The translations under genes and the position numbers were made by a program. DNA of 64,000 bases from Gammaproteobacteria bacterium (GTDB lineage: Bacteria; Pseudomonadota; Gammaproteobacteria; Steroidobacterales; Steroidobacteraceae): positions 1 to 64,000 of the forward strand of contig DAHUYP010000082.1 in the NCBI GenBank assembly GCA_027315105.1. Reading direction: 5' to 3'. Of the stretch, positions 10,393 to 20,263 are shown piece by piece. Below the pieces are notes generated by a model. That model did not search any database, had not been told where the DNA came from, and worked only from the letters and a program-made list of their open reading frames with translations. The stretch's first letter is position 1, and the number at the start of each line of letters is the position of its first letter.

Positions 10393-11199
10393 ATGGGCCC
10401 TGGCCCGCGACCGGCGATTCACGTACGCACGACATTTCTGTCGGACATTCATCTGGGCTCGCGCGACTGCCGCACGGACCTGGTGCTCGACTTCCTGCGC
10501 ACGGTGCACACCGATCAGCTGATTCTGGTCGGGGATATTATCGACGTCTGGAGCCTGCGCCGCAGCTTCTACTGGCCGCAGTCACATAGCGATGTCCTGC
10601 GTACGATCCTCGGCAAGACCAAGCACGGCACGCGCGTCATCTACGTGCCCGGCAACCACGACGAGCAATTCCGCCAGGTCTGCGGCATGAGCTTCGGCAA
10701 CCTGGAAGTGCAGCGCGAGTACGTGCATGAAACCCTGCGCGGGCTACGCTTGCTGGTCATGCACGGCGACGAATTCGACGGCGCCGTGCGCTGCAATCGC
10801 CGGCTCGCCGCCCTCGGTTCGGGGCTCTACGACCTCGTGCTCGGCCTGAACCGCGGCCTCAACGACCTGCGGCACCGGCTCGGCTACGGCTACTGGTCGC
10901 TCGCCGGCTACCTCAAGAGCCGGGTCGGCAACGCCATGGACTACGTGCGCAGCTTCGAGCAGGCGGCCGCGCACACCGCGCGCCGGCGCGGCCTGGACGG
11001 CATCGTCTGCGGCCACATCCATCGCCCGGAGATCAGCGAGCTCGCGGGCGTGCTCTACTGCAACGATGGCGACTGGGTCGATAGCTGCTCGGCGCTCATC
11101 GAAGATCGCACCGGCGAGCTCGAGCTCTGGCACTGGAGCGACGGCGGCGCGGCGCGGCCCGCGCTGCAGCGCGCCGAGATCCTGGCTCGCGCCGCCTGA
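10393..11199 (+). CDS. UDP-2,3-diacylglucosamine diphosphatase-like metallophosphoesterase
   Basis: FLSDIHLGSRD, LVGDIIDVW, VYVPGNHDEQFR, VMHGDEFD, GIVCGHIHRPEI; start uncertain (ORF opens at 10285). Confidence 0.85.
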   Translation: MGPGPRPAIHVRTTFLSDIHLGSRDCRTDLVLDFLRTVHTDQLILVGDIIDVWSLRRSFYWPQSHSDVLRTILGKTKHGTRVIYVPGNHDEQFRQVCGMSFGNLEVQREYVHETLRGLRLLVMHGDEFDGAVRCNRRLAALGSGLYDLVLGLNRGLNDLRHRLGYGYWSLAGYLKSRVGNAMDYVRSFEQAAAHTARRRGLDGIVCGHIHRPEISELAGVLYCNDGDWVDSCSALIEDRTGELELWHWSDGGAARPALQRAEILARAA

Positions 11200-11210
11200 T
11201 GAGCCCGCGC

Positions 11211-11681
11211 TCATGACCATCCCTGGGCCGCGAACACCGCGGCCACCAGGGCGCAGACCGGGTCCGCGTGGCACTCGATGCCGACGATCTCGCTTTGAAT
11301 CGGGCCGTAGGCCTCGCCGCGGTTGGCAACCATGGCGGCCAGCGATCGTTCGATGCCGCGCTCGACCACGCGCCGGCTGGTGCCACGCACCTCCACCAGC
11401 AGGCCCTTGCCGGTCGCTGGCGCCTGAACCCAGCCGAGCCCCGCCCACGCGGACTCGCCGTGGATGCGCGCGTCCTGGCGCGCCATGACGACGAACAGCC
11501 GGTGGCCGTATTGCCCGGGGGGCGCGACGAATGCCCGCCGCTCGATGACGCTGCCGGGCGGAATCACCGAGGACAGCAACAGCAGGTTGTAATCGGCGAT
11601 GCCGGCACCGATCAGGGCGTGGTCGAAGGCGGATATCGGCGTCGGTGCGCTTCCCGTGCCGCTCGTGATGACAATCTGCAT
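11211..11681 (-). CDS. Pyruvoyl-dependent arginine decarboxylase
   Basis: 156 aa; GTGSAPTPISAFDHALIGAGIADYNLLLLSSVIPPGSVIE contains the Ser-Ser self-cleavage/pyruvoyl motif of the PvlArgDC family. Confidence 0.85.
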   Translation of the reverse strand: MQIVITSGTGSAPTPISAFDHALIGAGIADYNLLLLSSVIPPGSVIERRAFVAPPGQYGHRLFVVMARQDARIHGESAWAGLGWVQAPATGKGLLVEVRGTSRRVVERGIERSLAAMVANRGEAYGPIQSEIVGIECHADPVCALVAAVFAAQGWS

Positions 11682-11718
11682 GGGCCGTTCCTCGCAGTGC
11701 TCGGGCGCGCCGACGGGA

Positions 11719-12351
11719 CTAGTCGAACTCTGTCATCAGCCCGGGGTTGCGCCAATGCTCGAACATGCGCGCGATCTGCGCCGGTGTCACGCGCCCGAGC
11801 GACAGCTTCGGCAGCTGCTCGAGCGCGAAGAAGCCGACCTCGCTGGTTTCGATGCTCGGCCGCGCAGCACCGCCAGTGAGCTCGCAGACGAAGAACAGCT
11901 TGTAGATATAGTAGGGGTGGCTGTAGACGTGGCCCTGCCGGCGGTAGTCCCAGACCGCCGCCAGCTTGAGCGCTCGGGCCTCGAACCCGGACTCCTCCTG
12001 GATCTCGCGCTCGACGCACTCCTTGGCGGACTGATTGACGTCGGCCCAGCCGCCCGGCAGTGTCCAGCCGCCGTCGCTGATCTCGCGCACCAGCAGGATC
12101 CTGCGGTCGCGAAACACGGCCCCGCGAACGTCCACCTTGGGTGTCGGATAGCCGAGGTCCTGCTCGAACAGCGCGCTGATGCGCTCGAGCGGCGCGCCGG
12201 ACCCGGCTGCGTACATCTCGGCCGCGATCGCCCGCAGCCGCTGATAGCGCAGCCGGTCGTGACTGTCGGTCGTGAAGGTCAGGCCCGTCTGCGCCAGTGC
12301 CTGCAGTTCGCGCGCCCACGACAGCCACTTCGGCTCCTCCATGGCGGCCAT
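11719..12351 (-). CDS. NUDIX hydrolase with extended N-terminal domain
   Basis: GGWADVNQSAKECVEREIQEESGFEA Nudix box. Confidence 0.9.
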   Translation of the reverse strand: MAAMEEPKWLSWARELQALAQTGLTFTTDSHDRLRYQRLRAIAAEMYAAGSGAPLERISALFEQDLGYPTPKVDVRGAVFRDRRILLVREISDGGWTLPGGWADVNQSAKECVEREIQEESGFEARALKLAAVWDYRRQGHVYSHPYYIYKLFFVCELTGGAARPSIETSEVGFFALEQLPKLSLGRVTPAQIARMFEHWRNPGLMTEFD

Positions 12352-12352
12352 T

Positions 12353-13834
12353 CTATGGCGTGACGGGCGGATCCCGCAGTTGCGTATCCGACCAGCCGCC
12401 GCCCAGATCGCCGATCAGCGCCACCGCGTCCACCAGGCGGCTCTGCTGCACGCTCAGGGCGCTGAGCTGATCGGCCAGCTGCACCTCCTGGGCCTGGGCC
12501 ACGGTGGTGTAATCGACGGTGCCGGCCTGGAATTCGGCCAGCGCGATCTGCGTGCCGCGCTCGGCGTCGCGCACCGCGACGTCGAGCGCCTGCGCCTGCT
12601 CGGCGAGGATCCGCAGTCCGGACAGATCGTTCTCGACCTGCTGGAACGCCGTCAGCACGGTAGCGCGATAATTCGCGACCGCCGCCTCGTAGGCGGCCTT
12701 GGCCGCCGCGACTTCGGCGCGGCGAGTGCCGAAGTCGAGCAGCGTCTCGGCGCCGCTCGCCCCGATCGACCAGACATGATTGGCGGCGTGCAGCAGACCG
12801 TCCAGCGGAGCTTGCGAGAAACCCGCCGCGGCCGATAACGACAGCGTCGGGTAGTACGCCGAGACGGCGATTCCGACCGCGGCGTTCTGCGCCGCCATGT
12901 TACGTTCGGCGGCGGCGATGTCGGGCCGGCGCTGCAACAGGGTCGAGGGCACGCCGACCGGGACCGCCGGCAGGATCGGCATGACGGTGCTGTGTGGAAT
13001 TTCGAGCTCCTCGGGATTCTTGCCGACCAGGACCGCGATGGCGTGCACGTACTGGGCGCGCGCGACACCGAGGCCGATCAGATTAGCACGCGCCGTTTCC
13101 AGGGCGACGCGCGCCGTGATCACCGCGGAAGGCGGGGCCGCGGTGATACCCGCCTCGCCCTGGTGCTCGGTGACGGCCAGCGATTCCCGATACGCATCGA
13201 CCGTTCTCTGCTGCAGGTCGATGCCCGCGTCGGCCAGCCGCAGCTCGATCACGCTGATGGCCAGCAAGGTCTGCTCGGACAAGGTGGCATTCGCCAGAAT
13301 CGCCGCGCCCGCTTGCGCCGATGCGACGTTCTGCTCGACCAGGCGGCGCACGGCGCCCCACAGATCGAGCGACCAGCTGGCCGTGCCCTCGAGCGAGGCC
13401 GCATTGATCACCGTACCGGTGCTTGCGGCACCGAAGCCGGTGCCGGGAGTGCCGACGATGGCGCTGCCCCCGCCGGAGCGGGTGGCCGAGCCGGCGACGC
13501 CGAAGACGGGAAACAGCTCGCTGCGCGCCAGGCTCACCTGCGCCAGCGCCTGCTGGTAGTTCGCCAGGTCCTGGCGCACGGTCTGGTTCGACACCGCCAC
13601 CATCGGTTCGAGCTGGTCGAGCAGGGGATCGTGGAAATCCGTCCACCAGTCGCCCTTGGGAGCGCTGTCCGCCGGCGTGGCCGCCGTCCAGCCGGTCAGT
13701 TCCTGGTAGTGCGCGGGCGTATTGACCGCCGGACGGCGATAGTCGGGACCGACCATGCAGGCGCCGAGCGCGCACCCCAGCGCGATGATCGCGCACAGCC
13801 TGATGCCGCTGATCTGGCTGCCGTCGGTTCTCAC
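12353..13834 (-). CDS. RND efflux outer-membrane lipoprotein (NodT family)
   Basis: Lipobox ALGACMVGPDYRRP, GDWWTDFHDPLLDQL, VPSTLLQRRPDIAAAERNMAAQNA. Confidence 0.93.
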   Translation of the reverse strand: MRTDGSQISGIRLCAIIALGCALGACMVGPDYRRPAVNTPAHYQELTGWTAATPADSAPKGDWWTDFHDPLLDQLEPMVAVSNQTVRQDLANYQQALAQVSLARSELFPVFGVAGSATRSGGGSAIVGTPGTGFGAASTGTVINAASLEGTASWSLDLWGAVRRLVEQNVASAQAGAAILANATLSEQTLLAISVIELRLADAGIDLQQRTVDAYRESLAVTEHQGEAGITAAPPSAVITARVALETARANLIGLGVARAQYVHAIAVLVGKNPEELEIPHSTVMPILPAVPVGVPSTLLQRRPDIAAAERNMAAQNAAVGIAVSAYYPTLSLSAAAGFSQAPLDGLLHAANHVWSIGASGAETLLDFGTRRAEVAAAKAAYEAAVANYRATVLTAFQQVENDLSGLRILAEQAQALDVAVRDAERGTQIALAEFQAGTVDYTTVAQAQEVQLADQLSALSVQQSRLVDAVALIGDLGGGWSDTQLRDPPVTP

Positions 13835-16800
13835 GTTTGCGCCCCCGCATCTTCGCGCCCGGTCAGTTGCGCAATGCCCTTGCGCAACCTGACCCGCAAC
13901 CGGTCGAGATACAGATAGATCACCGGCGTCGTATACAGCGTGAACACCTGGCTCAGGATCAGGCCGCCCATCACGGTGATGCCGAGCGGCTGGCGCAAAG
14001 CGGCGCCCTGGCCGATGCCGATCGCGAGCGGCAGGGCCCCGAGCACGGCGGCCGCCGTGGTCATCATGATCGGCCGCAGGCGCATCACCGCGGCCTCGTG
14101 AATCGCCCGTTGAGCCTCGATCTTGCGTTCGCGCTGCGTGTGAATGGCCACGTCGATCATCATGATGGCGTTCTTCTTGACGATGCCGATGAGCAGGATG
14201 ATGCCGATCAGCGCGATCACCGAGAACGGCGTGCCGAAGATCAGCAGCGCCAGGGTCGCGCCGATGCCGGCCGATGGCAGCGTGGACAGGATGGTCAGCG
14301 GATGGACGGTATTCTCATAGAGAATGCCAAGCACGATGTAGACCGCCGCCAGCGCCGCGAGCACCAGGATCGGCAGCGTGGACATCGAACTGGCATAGAT
14401 CTGACCGGCGCCGGCGAAACTGCCGCGAATCGACGCCGGCAAGCCCAGGTCGCGCATCGCCTTGTCGATCGCCGCCGCGGCCCGGCTCAACGAGCCGCCG
14501 GGGGGCAGGTTGAAGGAAATCGTCGCGGCGATCAGGCCGCCCTGGTGATTGACCTGGGTCGCCGTATGGTTGTTCACGTACGAGCCCAGTGCCGGCAGCG
14601 GCACCATGGTCTCGGCCGCGGTGCTGTCCGGGCTGCCGGTGGAGCTGCCGCCGCGGCTGTTGGCGATGCTGTTGGTGACCGCGTTGGCTTCCGGATTGGC
14701 ATTGAGCGCGCTGGTGGCGGACGATCTGGTCCTGGCGGCGGATATGGCGGCGAACGCCGCCACCGGGCTGACGGTGTTGCCCGGCGCCTGGGTCTGCTGG
14801 GTACCGCTCGGATTGCCCGCCGCCGTACTGAGGTAGATGCGCCCGAGCATCTGCGGGAACTGCCAGTATTTCGGTGCCACCTCCATCACCACGAAATATT
14901 GATTGTACGGATTGAAGATCGTCGACACGGTACGCTGCCCGAAGGCATCGTACAGCACATTGTCGATCTGGTTCGGCACGAAGCCGTAGCGCATCGCGGT
15001 CCCGCGATCGATCGTGACGTAGGTCTGCAGCCCGTTCTGCTGCATGTCCGAATTGACGTCCACGAGCTCACCGCGGTACTTGTCGAGCTCGTCGACGAGC
15101 TTGGGCGCCCAGGCGTACAACGCCGCGCTGTCATCGCTGGTCAGCGTGTACTGGTACTCGGCGGCCGACTGGCGCCCGCCGATATGCAGATCCTGCACCG
15201 CCTGCAGGAATAGCCGCCCGCCGGAGACGCGCATGAGCTTGGGGCGCAGGCGCTGGACCACCTGGTCGGCCGAGACGTGGCGTTGAGCGAGCGGCTTGAG
15301 CGCCACGTAGACGTTGGCGTTATTGATGGCGCGGGTGCCGGTGAAGCCGATCACCGAGGCGACCGCGCGATCGGCCTGTACGATCTGCTGCGCCTGCTGG
15401 AGCTTCTTGGCCATCGATTGGAAGGAGATGGCCTGGTCGGCCACGATCTGGCCCATCAGCAACCCGTTGTCCTGCTCCGGAAAGAACGTCGTCGGCACCA
15501 GCCGGAACAGCACCACATTGAGCACGATCAGCACGATCAGCGACGCGCCAACCAGCAGCGCATGCTCGAGCACGGCGCTGAGCGAGCGCGAGTACACGGC
15601 CTTGAAGCGCTCGAACTGCGCTTCGGCCCAGATCGCCCAGCGGCCGCGGGAGTGCAGCGCATCGCCGCGGCCCAGCAGGTAGGCGCACATCATCGGCGTG
15701 ACCGTGAGCGAGAGCAGCAGCGAGAACAGGATCGCAATCGACAGCGTCACCGCGAACTCGTGGAACAGCAGGCCGAAGATCCCCGGCATCAGCAGTATCG
15801 GTATGAATACCGCGATCAGCGACAGGCTCATCGATATCACGGTGAAGCTCACCTCCGCGCTGCCGCGCAGCGCCGCCGCGCGCGCCTCCATGCCCGAATC
15901 GAGGTGGCGCACGACGTTCTCCAGCACCACCACGGCGTCATCGACCACGAACCCGGTTGCGATCGTGAGCGCCATCAGCGAGAAGTTGTCGACGCTGTAG
16001 CCGAGCAGGTACATCGGCCCGAAAGTGCCGAGGATGGACAGCGGCAGCACCACCGCCGGTATCAGCGTGGCGCGCGGCGACTGCAGGAACACGTACACCA
16101 CGCCGACGACCAGCAATACGGCCAGCACCAGGCTGCGCTGGGTGTCGCCCACCGCCGCGGTCACCGACTGCGATCGATCGAGCGCGATGTGAACCTGCAT
16201 ATTGGGCGGCAAGGTCGCCTCGACCGCCGGCAGGACCTTCTTGATCTGCGCCACGGTCTTGATGATGTTGGCGCCCGGCAGCGCGAAGACGATCACCCCC
16301 GCCGTCGGCACATTGTTGTAGAGGCCGGCATTGCGGATGTTCTCGTTGGAATCCACGACCTCGGCGAGGTCGTGCAGGAACACCGGGGAGCCGCTGCGAT
16401 AGGCAATCACGAGATCGCGGTAATCCGCCGCCTTGGTCGCCTGGTCGTTGGAGACGACCTCGTAGCGCTGCTCGCCCTGATCGATGTAACCCTTGGCGCT
16501 GTTGGCGTTCGCGGCACTGACCGCGGCGCGCACATCCTCCAGGCCGATGCCGTAGCTGCTGAGCTTGTCGGGCTCGAGCTCGACCCGGACCGATGGCAGG
16601 GCGCTGCCGCCGAGCGTGATCTGGCCGACGCCGTCGATCTGCGAGAGCTGCTGCTGAATGATCGTATTGGCCGAGTCATACATCTGCGCCCGCGTCAGCG
16701 TGCTGGAGGTCAACGCCAGGATGAGGATCGGCGAATCCGCCGGGTTGTATTCCCGGTAGGACGGATTGTTGCGCAGCGTGGTCGGCAGGTCGGCGCGCGC

Positions 16801-17142
16801 CGCCTGGATCGCCGCTTGCACGTCGCGCGCGGCGCCGTTGATGTCGCGGTTCAGGTCGAACTGGATCACGACCATCGACATGCCGATGACGTTGGTCGAG
16901 GTGAGCTCGGTCACACCGGCGATCGTCGCCAGCCGCCGTTCGAGCGGCTCCGCCACGGTGGCGGCCATGATCGCCGGGCTGGCGCCGGCCATGTTCGCCT
17001 GCACCACGATCACCGGAAAGGTGACGTTCGGCAGCGGCGCGACCGGCAGATTGAAGTACGCCAGCAGGCCGGACAGCCCGATGGCGATCGCCAGCAGCGT
17101 GGTCGCCACCGGCCGCTCGATGAACAGCGCCGGGATGTTCAC
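13831..17142 (-). CDS. RND efflux inner-membrane permease (MdtC-like)
   Basis: 1103 aa; FIERPVATTLLAIAIGLSGLLAY, GFVVDDAVVVLEN, final VIYLYLDRLR; carries an extra Ser/Ala/Asn-rich segment. Confidence 0.93.
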   Translation of the reverse strand: MNIPALFIERPVATTLLAIAIGLSGLLAYFNLPVAPLPNVTFPVIVVQANMAGASPAIMAATVAEPLERRLATIAGVTELTSTNVIGMSMVVIQFDLNRDINGAARDVQAAIQAARADLPTTLRNNPSYREYNPADSPILILALTSSTLTRAQMYDSANTIIQQQLSQIDGVGQITLGGSALPSVRVELEPDKLSSYGIGLEDVRAAVSAANANSAKGYIDQGEQRYEVVSNDQATKAADYRDLVIAYRSGSPVFLHDLAEVVDSNENIRNAGLYNNVPTAGVIVFALPGANIIKTVAQIKKVLPAVEATLPPNMQVHIALDRSQSVTAAVGDTQRSLVLAVLLVVGVVYVFLQSPRATLIPAVVLPLSILGTFGPMYLLGYSVDNFSLMALTIATGFVVDDAVVVLENVVRHLDSGMEARAAALRGSAEVSFTVISMSLSLIAVFIPILLMPGIFGLLFHEFAVTLSIAILFSLLLSLTVTPMMCAYLLGRGDALHSRGRWAIWAEAQFERFKAVYSRSLSAVLEHALLVGASLIVLIVLNVVLFRLVPTTFFPEQDNGLLMGQIVADQAISFQSMAKKLQQAQQIVQADRAVASVIGFTGTRAINNANVYVALKPLAQRHVSADQVVQRLRPKLMRVSGGRLFLQAVQDLHIGGRQSAAEYQYTLTSDDSAALYAWAPKLVDELDKYRGELVDVNSDMQQNGLQTYVTIDRGTAMRYGFVPNQIDNVLYDAFGQRTVSTIFNPYNQYFVVMEVAPKYWQFPQMLGRIYLSTAAGNPSGTQQTQAPGNTVSPVAAFAAISAARTRSSATSALNANPEANAVTNSIANSRGGSSTGSPDSTAAETMVPLPALGSYVNNHTATQVNHQGGLIAATISFNLPPGGSLSRAAAAIDKAMRDLGLPASIRGSFAGAGQIYASSMSTLPILVLAALAAVYIVLGILYENTVHPLTILSTLPSAGIGATLALLIFGTPFSVIALIGIILLIGIVKKNAIMMIDVAIHTQRERKIEAQRAIHEAAVMRLRPIMMTTAAAVLGALPLAIGIGQGAALRQPLGITVMGGLILSQVFTLYTTPVIYLYLDRLRVRLRKGIAQLTGREDAGAQT

Positions 17143-20100
17143 GCCGCGCTCCCGGCCGCCGGCGAGGCAGGCCTCGGGCGCAACCGCCGCGACAGGCGGT
17201 CGAACAGCAGATAGATCACCGGCGTGGTGAACAAGGTGAGCATCTGGCTGAGCGCGAGGCCGCCGATGATGGCGAGACCGAGCGGCCGCCGCAGCTCCGA
17301 GCCGGTGCCGGCGCCGAGCAGCAGCGGCAGGGCGCCGAGCATCGCCGCCAGCGTGGTCATCAGGATCGGCCGGAAGCGCAGCAGCGACGCTTCGAATATC
17401 GCCTCCTGCGCCGCCTTGCCGTGCTTGCGCTCCGCTTCGAGCGCGAAGTCCACGATCATGATGCCGTTCTTCTTGACGATGCCGATCAGCAGCACGATGC
17501 CGATGATGCCGATCACATCCAGGTCCTTGCCGGCCAGCATGAGCGCCAGCAGCGCCCCGATCCCGGCCGACGGCAGCGTCGACAGGATCGTCACCGGATG
17601 GATATAGCTCTCGTACAGCACGCCCAGCACGATGTAGACGGTGACCAGCGCGGCAATCAGCAGGAACACCTCGCTCGACAGCGACTCCCGGAAGGCCTGC
17701 GCGGCGCCCTGAAACGAGCTGGTGATCGACGCCGGCAGCTGCACCGCGCGTTCAGCGCGCTCGATCTCGTCCACCGCCGTGCTGAGCGAGGCGCCCCGGG
17801 CGAGGTCGAACGACACGGTGACGGCCGGGAACTGCGCCAGGTGGCTGATCACGAGCGGGGCCCTGGTGGCCTTGATGTCGGCGATGCCGCTCAGGGGCAC
17901 CTGGCCGGTGCTGCCGGTCTGCGTCGGCAGGTACAGGGTGCCGAGCGCTTGCAGATTGGCAAGGCTTGCGGGCGTGGCGACCAGTATCACGCGATACTGA
18001 TTGGACTGATTGAAGATCGTCGACACGATGCGCTGGCCGAGCGCGTCGTAGAGCGCGTTGTCGATGCTCGCCGCGGTGATACCGAAGCGCGCGGCCAGCT
18101 GCCGATTGACCTCGACCATGACGCTCAGGCCGTCGTTGTTCAGATCACTGGTGACGTCGGTGATCGATCTGATCTGCTTCATGCGCGCGACCAGCTCGGG
18201 CACGTATTTCTGGAACGCCTGCTGATCCGGCCCCCTGAGCACGAACTGGTACTGGTTCGGCGACACCACGGTATCGAGCGTGAGGTCCTGCTCGGGCTGC
18301 AGATGCAGCTGGATTCCGGACACGCCGGCGACTTCCTCCTGCAGGCGTCGGGCGATCTGCCTGGCGCTCTGCGAGCGCTCATCGTGCGGCCGCAGATTGA
18401 TCAGGAAGCGGCCCTTGTTGAGGGTGGTGTTGGTACCGTCGATGCCGATGTACGAGGTCAGCGACGCCACGTCGGGATCCTTCAGTATCACGTCGGCCAG
18501 AGCCTGCTGGCGCAGCGCCATCGCCTTGTAGGACACCGAGTTGTCGGCGATGCTGATGCCCTGGAGCACGCCGACGTCCTGCACCGGAAACAGGCCCTTC
18601 GGGATGACCAGGTACAGGACCACGGTCAGCACCACGGTCAGCGTCGCGACCGCCAGCGTCAGGGCCTGGTGACGCATGACCCAGGCGAGGCCGCGCTCGT
18701 AGGCCGCGAGCGTCCGGTCGAACAGCTCTTCGCTGACGTGCTCGAAGCGGCTCGGACGCCGCTCGGCCTTGCGCCGCACGATGCGTGCGCACATCATCGG
18801 TACCAGCGTCAGGGACACCACGGCGGAGATCACGATGGTCACGGCGAGGGTGACCGCGAACTCGCTGAACAGCCGTCCGATCACCCCGCCCATGAACAGC
18901 AGTGGAATCAGCACCGCGATCAGCGACGCCGTCAGCGACAGGATGGTGAAGCCGATCTGCCCGGCGCCTTCGAGTGCCGCCTCCAGTGCACTCCTGCCTT
19001 CCTCCAGGTAGCGCACGATGTTCTCGATCATCACGATGGAGTCGTCGACCACGAAGCCGGTGGCGATGATCAGGGCCATCAGCGACAGATTATCGATCGA
19101 GTAATTGAGCTGGTACATGACCGCGAGCGTCCCGACCAGGGAGACCGGCACGGAGATGCTCGGGATGAGGGTCGCCGGCAGGTTGCGCAGGAACGCGAAG
19201 ATCACCAGCACCACCAGCACGATCGACAGCAGCAGCTCGAACGCGGCGTCGGACACCGAGGCGCGGATCACGCCGGTGCCGTCCGCGACCACCTGCACGT
19301 GCATCGCCTGCGGCAGGCTCGCCAGCAGCTGCGGCAGCTGCTTCTTGATCTGATTGACCGTGGCGATCACGTTCGCCCCCGGCTGGCGCATCACATCGAG
19401 CACGATCGCCGGCGCGTGGTCGTACCACGCGCCCTGTTCGACGTCCTGCGCAGCCTGCGTGACGCGGGCCACGTCGCGCATGAAGACCGGTGTCCCGTTC
19501 TGGTAGGCGATCACCGTGTCCAGGTAGTCCTGCGGGTCCTCGATCTGGTCGTTGGCGTTGATCGTGTAATTCAGATCCGGGCCATCGAAATTGCCCTTCG
19601 GCTGGCTGACATTGATGTCGGCCAGCAGGATGCGCAGATCGTCGATATTGAGCCCGTAGGCGGCGAGCTTGTGCGGATCCGCCTCGACGCGCACCGCCGG
19701 GACATTGCCGCCGGCGGGGATGACCTGCCCGACTCCGGGCACCTCGGAGATCTTCGAGGCCAGCCGGTTGTTGGCCAGGTCCTGCAGCGCCGTCAGCGAC
19801 AGCGATTCGGAGGTGACCGCGAGCGTCATGATCGGCCGGTCGGCGGGATTGACCTTTGCATAGACCGGCGGCGCCGGCAGCCCGATCGGCAGCAGACTGT
19901 TGGCCGCGTTGATGGCCTCCTGGACGTTCTGTTCCGCGACGTCGAGGTTGAGCGCGAGACTGAACTGCAGGGTGATCACCGAGGCACCGGCGGAGCTCGC
20001 GGAGGTCATCTGCGTCAGCCCGGGAATCTGCCCCAGCTGCACCTCGAGCGGCGCAGTCACGGTGGTCGCCATCACCTGCGGACTGGCACCGGGGTAGAAG

Positions 20101-20246
20101 GTCTGCACCTGGATGGTCGGGTAGTCCACCACCGGCAGCGAGGAGATCGGCAGGAACCGCACGGCCACCAGGCCGGCGAGCACCAGCGCGATCATCAGCA
20201 GCGAGGTCGCCACCGGCCGCAGGACGAACAGGCGGGAGATGTTCAT
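17139..20246 (-). CDS. RND efflux inner-membrane permease (MdtB-like)
   Basis: 1035 aa; FVLRPVATSLLMIALVLAGLVA, GFVVDDSIVMIENIVRY; ATGA overlap with the downstream RND gene. Confidence 0.94.
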   Translation of the reverse strand: MNISRLFVLRPVATSLLMIALVLAGLVAVRFLPISSLPVVDYPTIQVQTFYPGASPQVMATTVTAPLEVQLGQIPGLTQMTSASSAGASVITLQFSLALNLDVAEQNVQEAINAANSLLPIGLPAPPVYAKVNPADRPIMTLAVTSESLSLTALQDLANNRLASKISEVPGVGQVIPAGGNVPAVRVEADPHKLAAYGLNIDDLRILLADINVSQPKGNFDGPDLNYTINANDQIEDPQDYLDTVIAYQNGTPVFMRDVARVTQAAQDVEQGAWYDHAPAIVLDVMRQPGANVIATVNQIKKQLPQLLASLPQAMHVQVVADGTGVIRASVSDAAFELLLSIVLVVLVIFAFLRNLPATLIPSISVPVSLVGTLAVMYQLNYSIDNLSLMALIIATGFVVDDSIVMIENIVRYLEEGRSALEAALEGAGQIGFTILSLTASLIAVLIPLLFMGGVIGRLFSEFAVTLAVTIVISAVVSLTLVPMMCARIVRRKAERRPSRFEHVSEELFDRTLAAYERGLAWVMRHQALTLAVATLTVVLTVVLYLVIPKGLFPVQDVGVLQGISIADNSVSYKAMALRQQALADVILKDPDVASLTSYIGIDGTNTTLNKGRFLINLRPHDERSQSARQIARRLQEEVAGVSGIQLHLQPEQDLTLDTVVSPNQYQFVLRGPDQQAFQKYVPELVARMKQIRSITDVTSDLNNDGLSVMVEVNRQLAARFGITAASIDNALYDALGQRIVSTIFNQSNQYRVILVATPASLANLQALGTLYLPTQTGSTGQVPLSGIADIKATRAPLVISHLAQFPAVTVSFDLARGASLSTAVDEIERAERAVQLPASITSSFQGAAQAFRESLSSEVFLLIAALVTVYIVLGVLYESYIHPVTILSTLPSAGIGALLALMLAGKDLDVIGIIGIVLLIGIVKKNGIMIVDFALEAERKHGKAAQEAIFEASLLRFRPILMTTLAAMLGALPLLLGAGTGSELRRPLGLAIIGGLALSQMLTLFTTPVIYLLFDRLSRRLRPRPASPAAGSAA

Positions 20247-20263
20247 GCAGCCGGCATCGGCGA

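Noticed and set aside
15277-17214. 645-aa plus-strand ORF
   Set aside because: Antisense to a clear RND permease; His/Arg/Asp-rich shadow translation of high-GC codons with no domain motifs.
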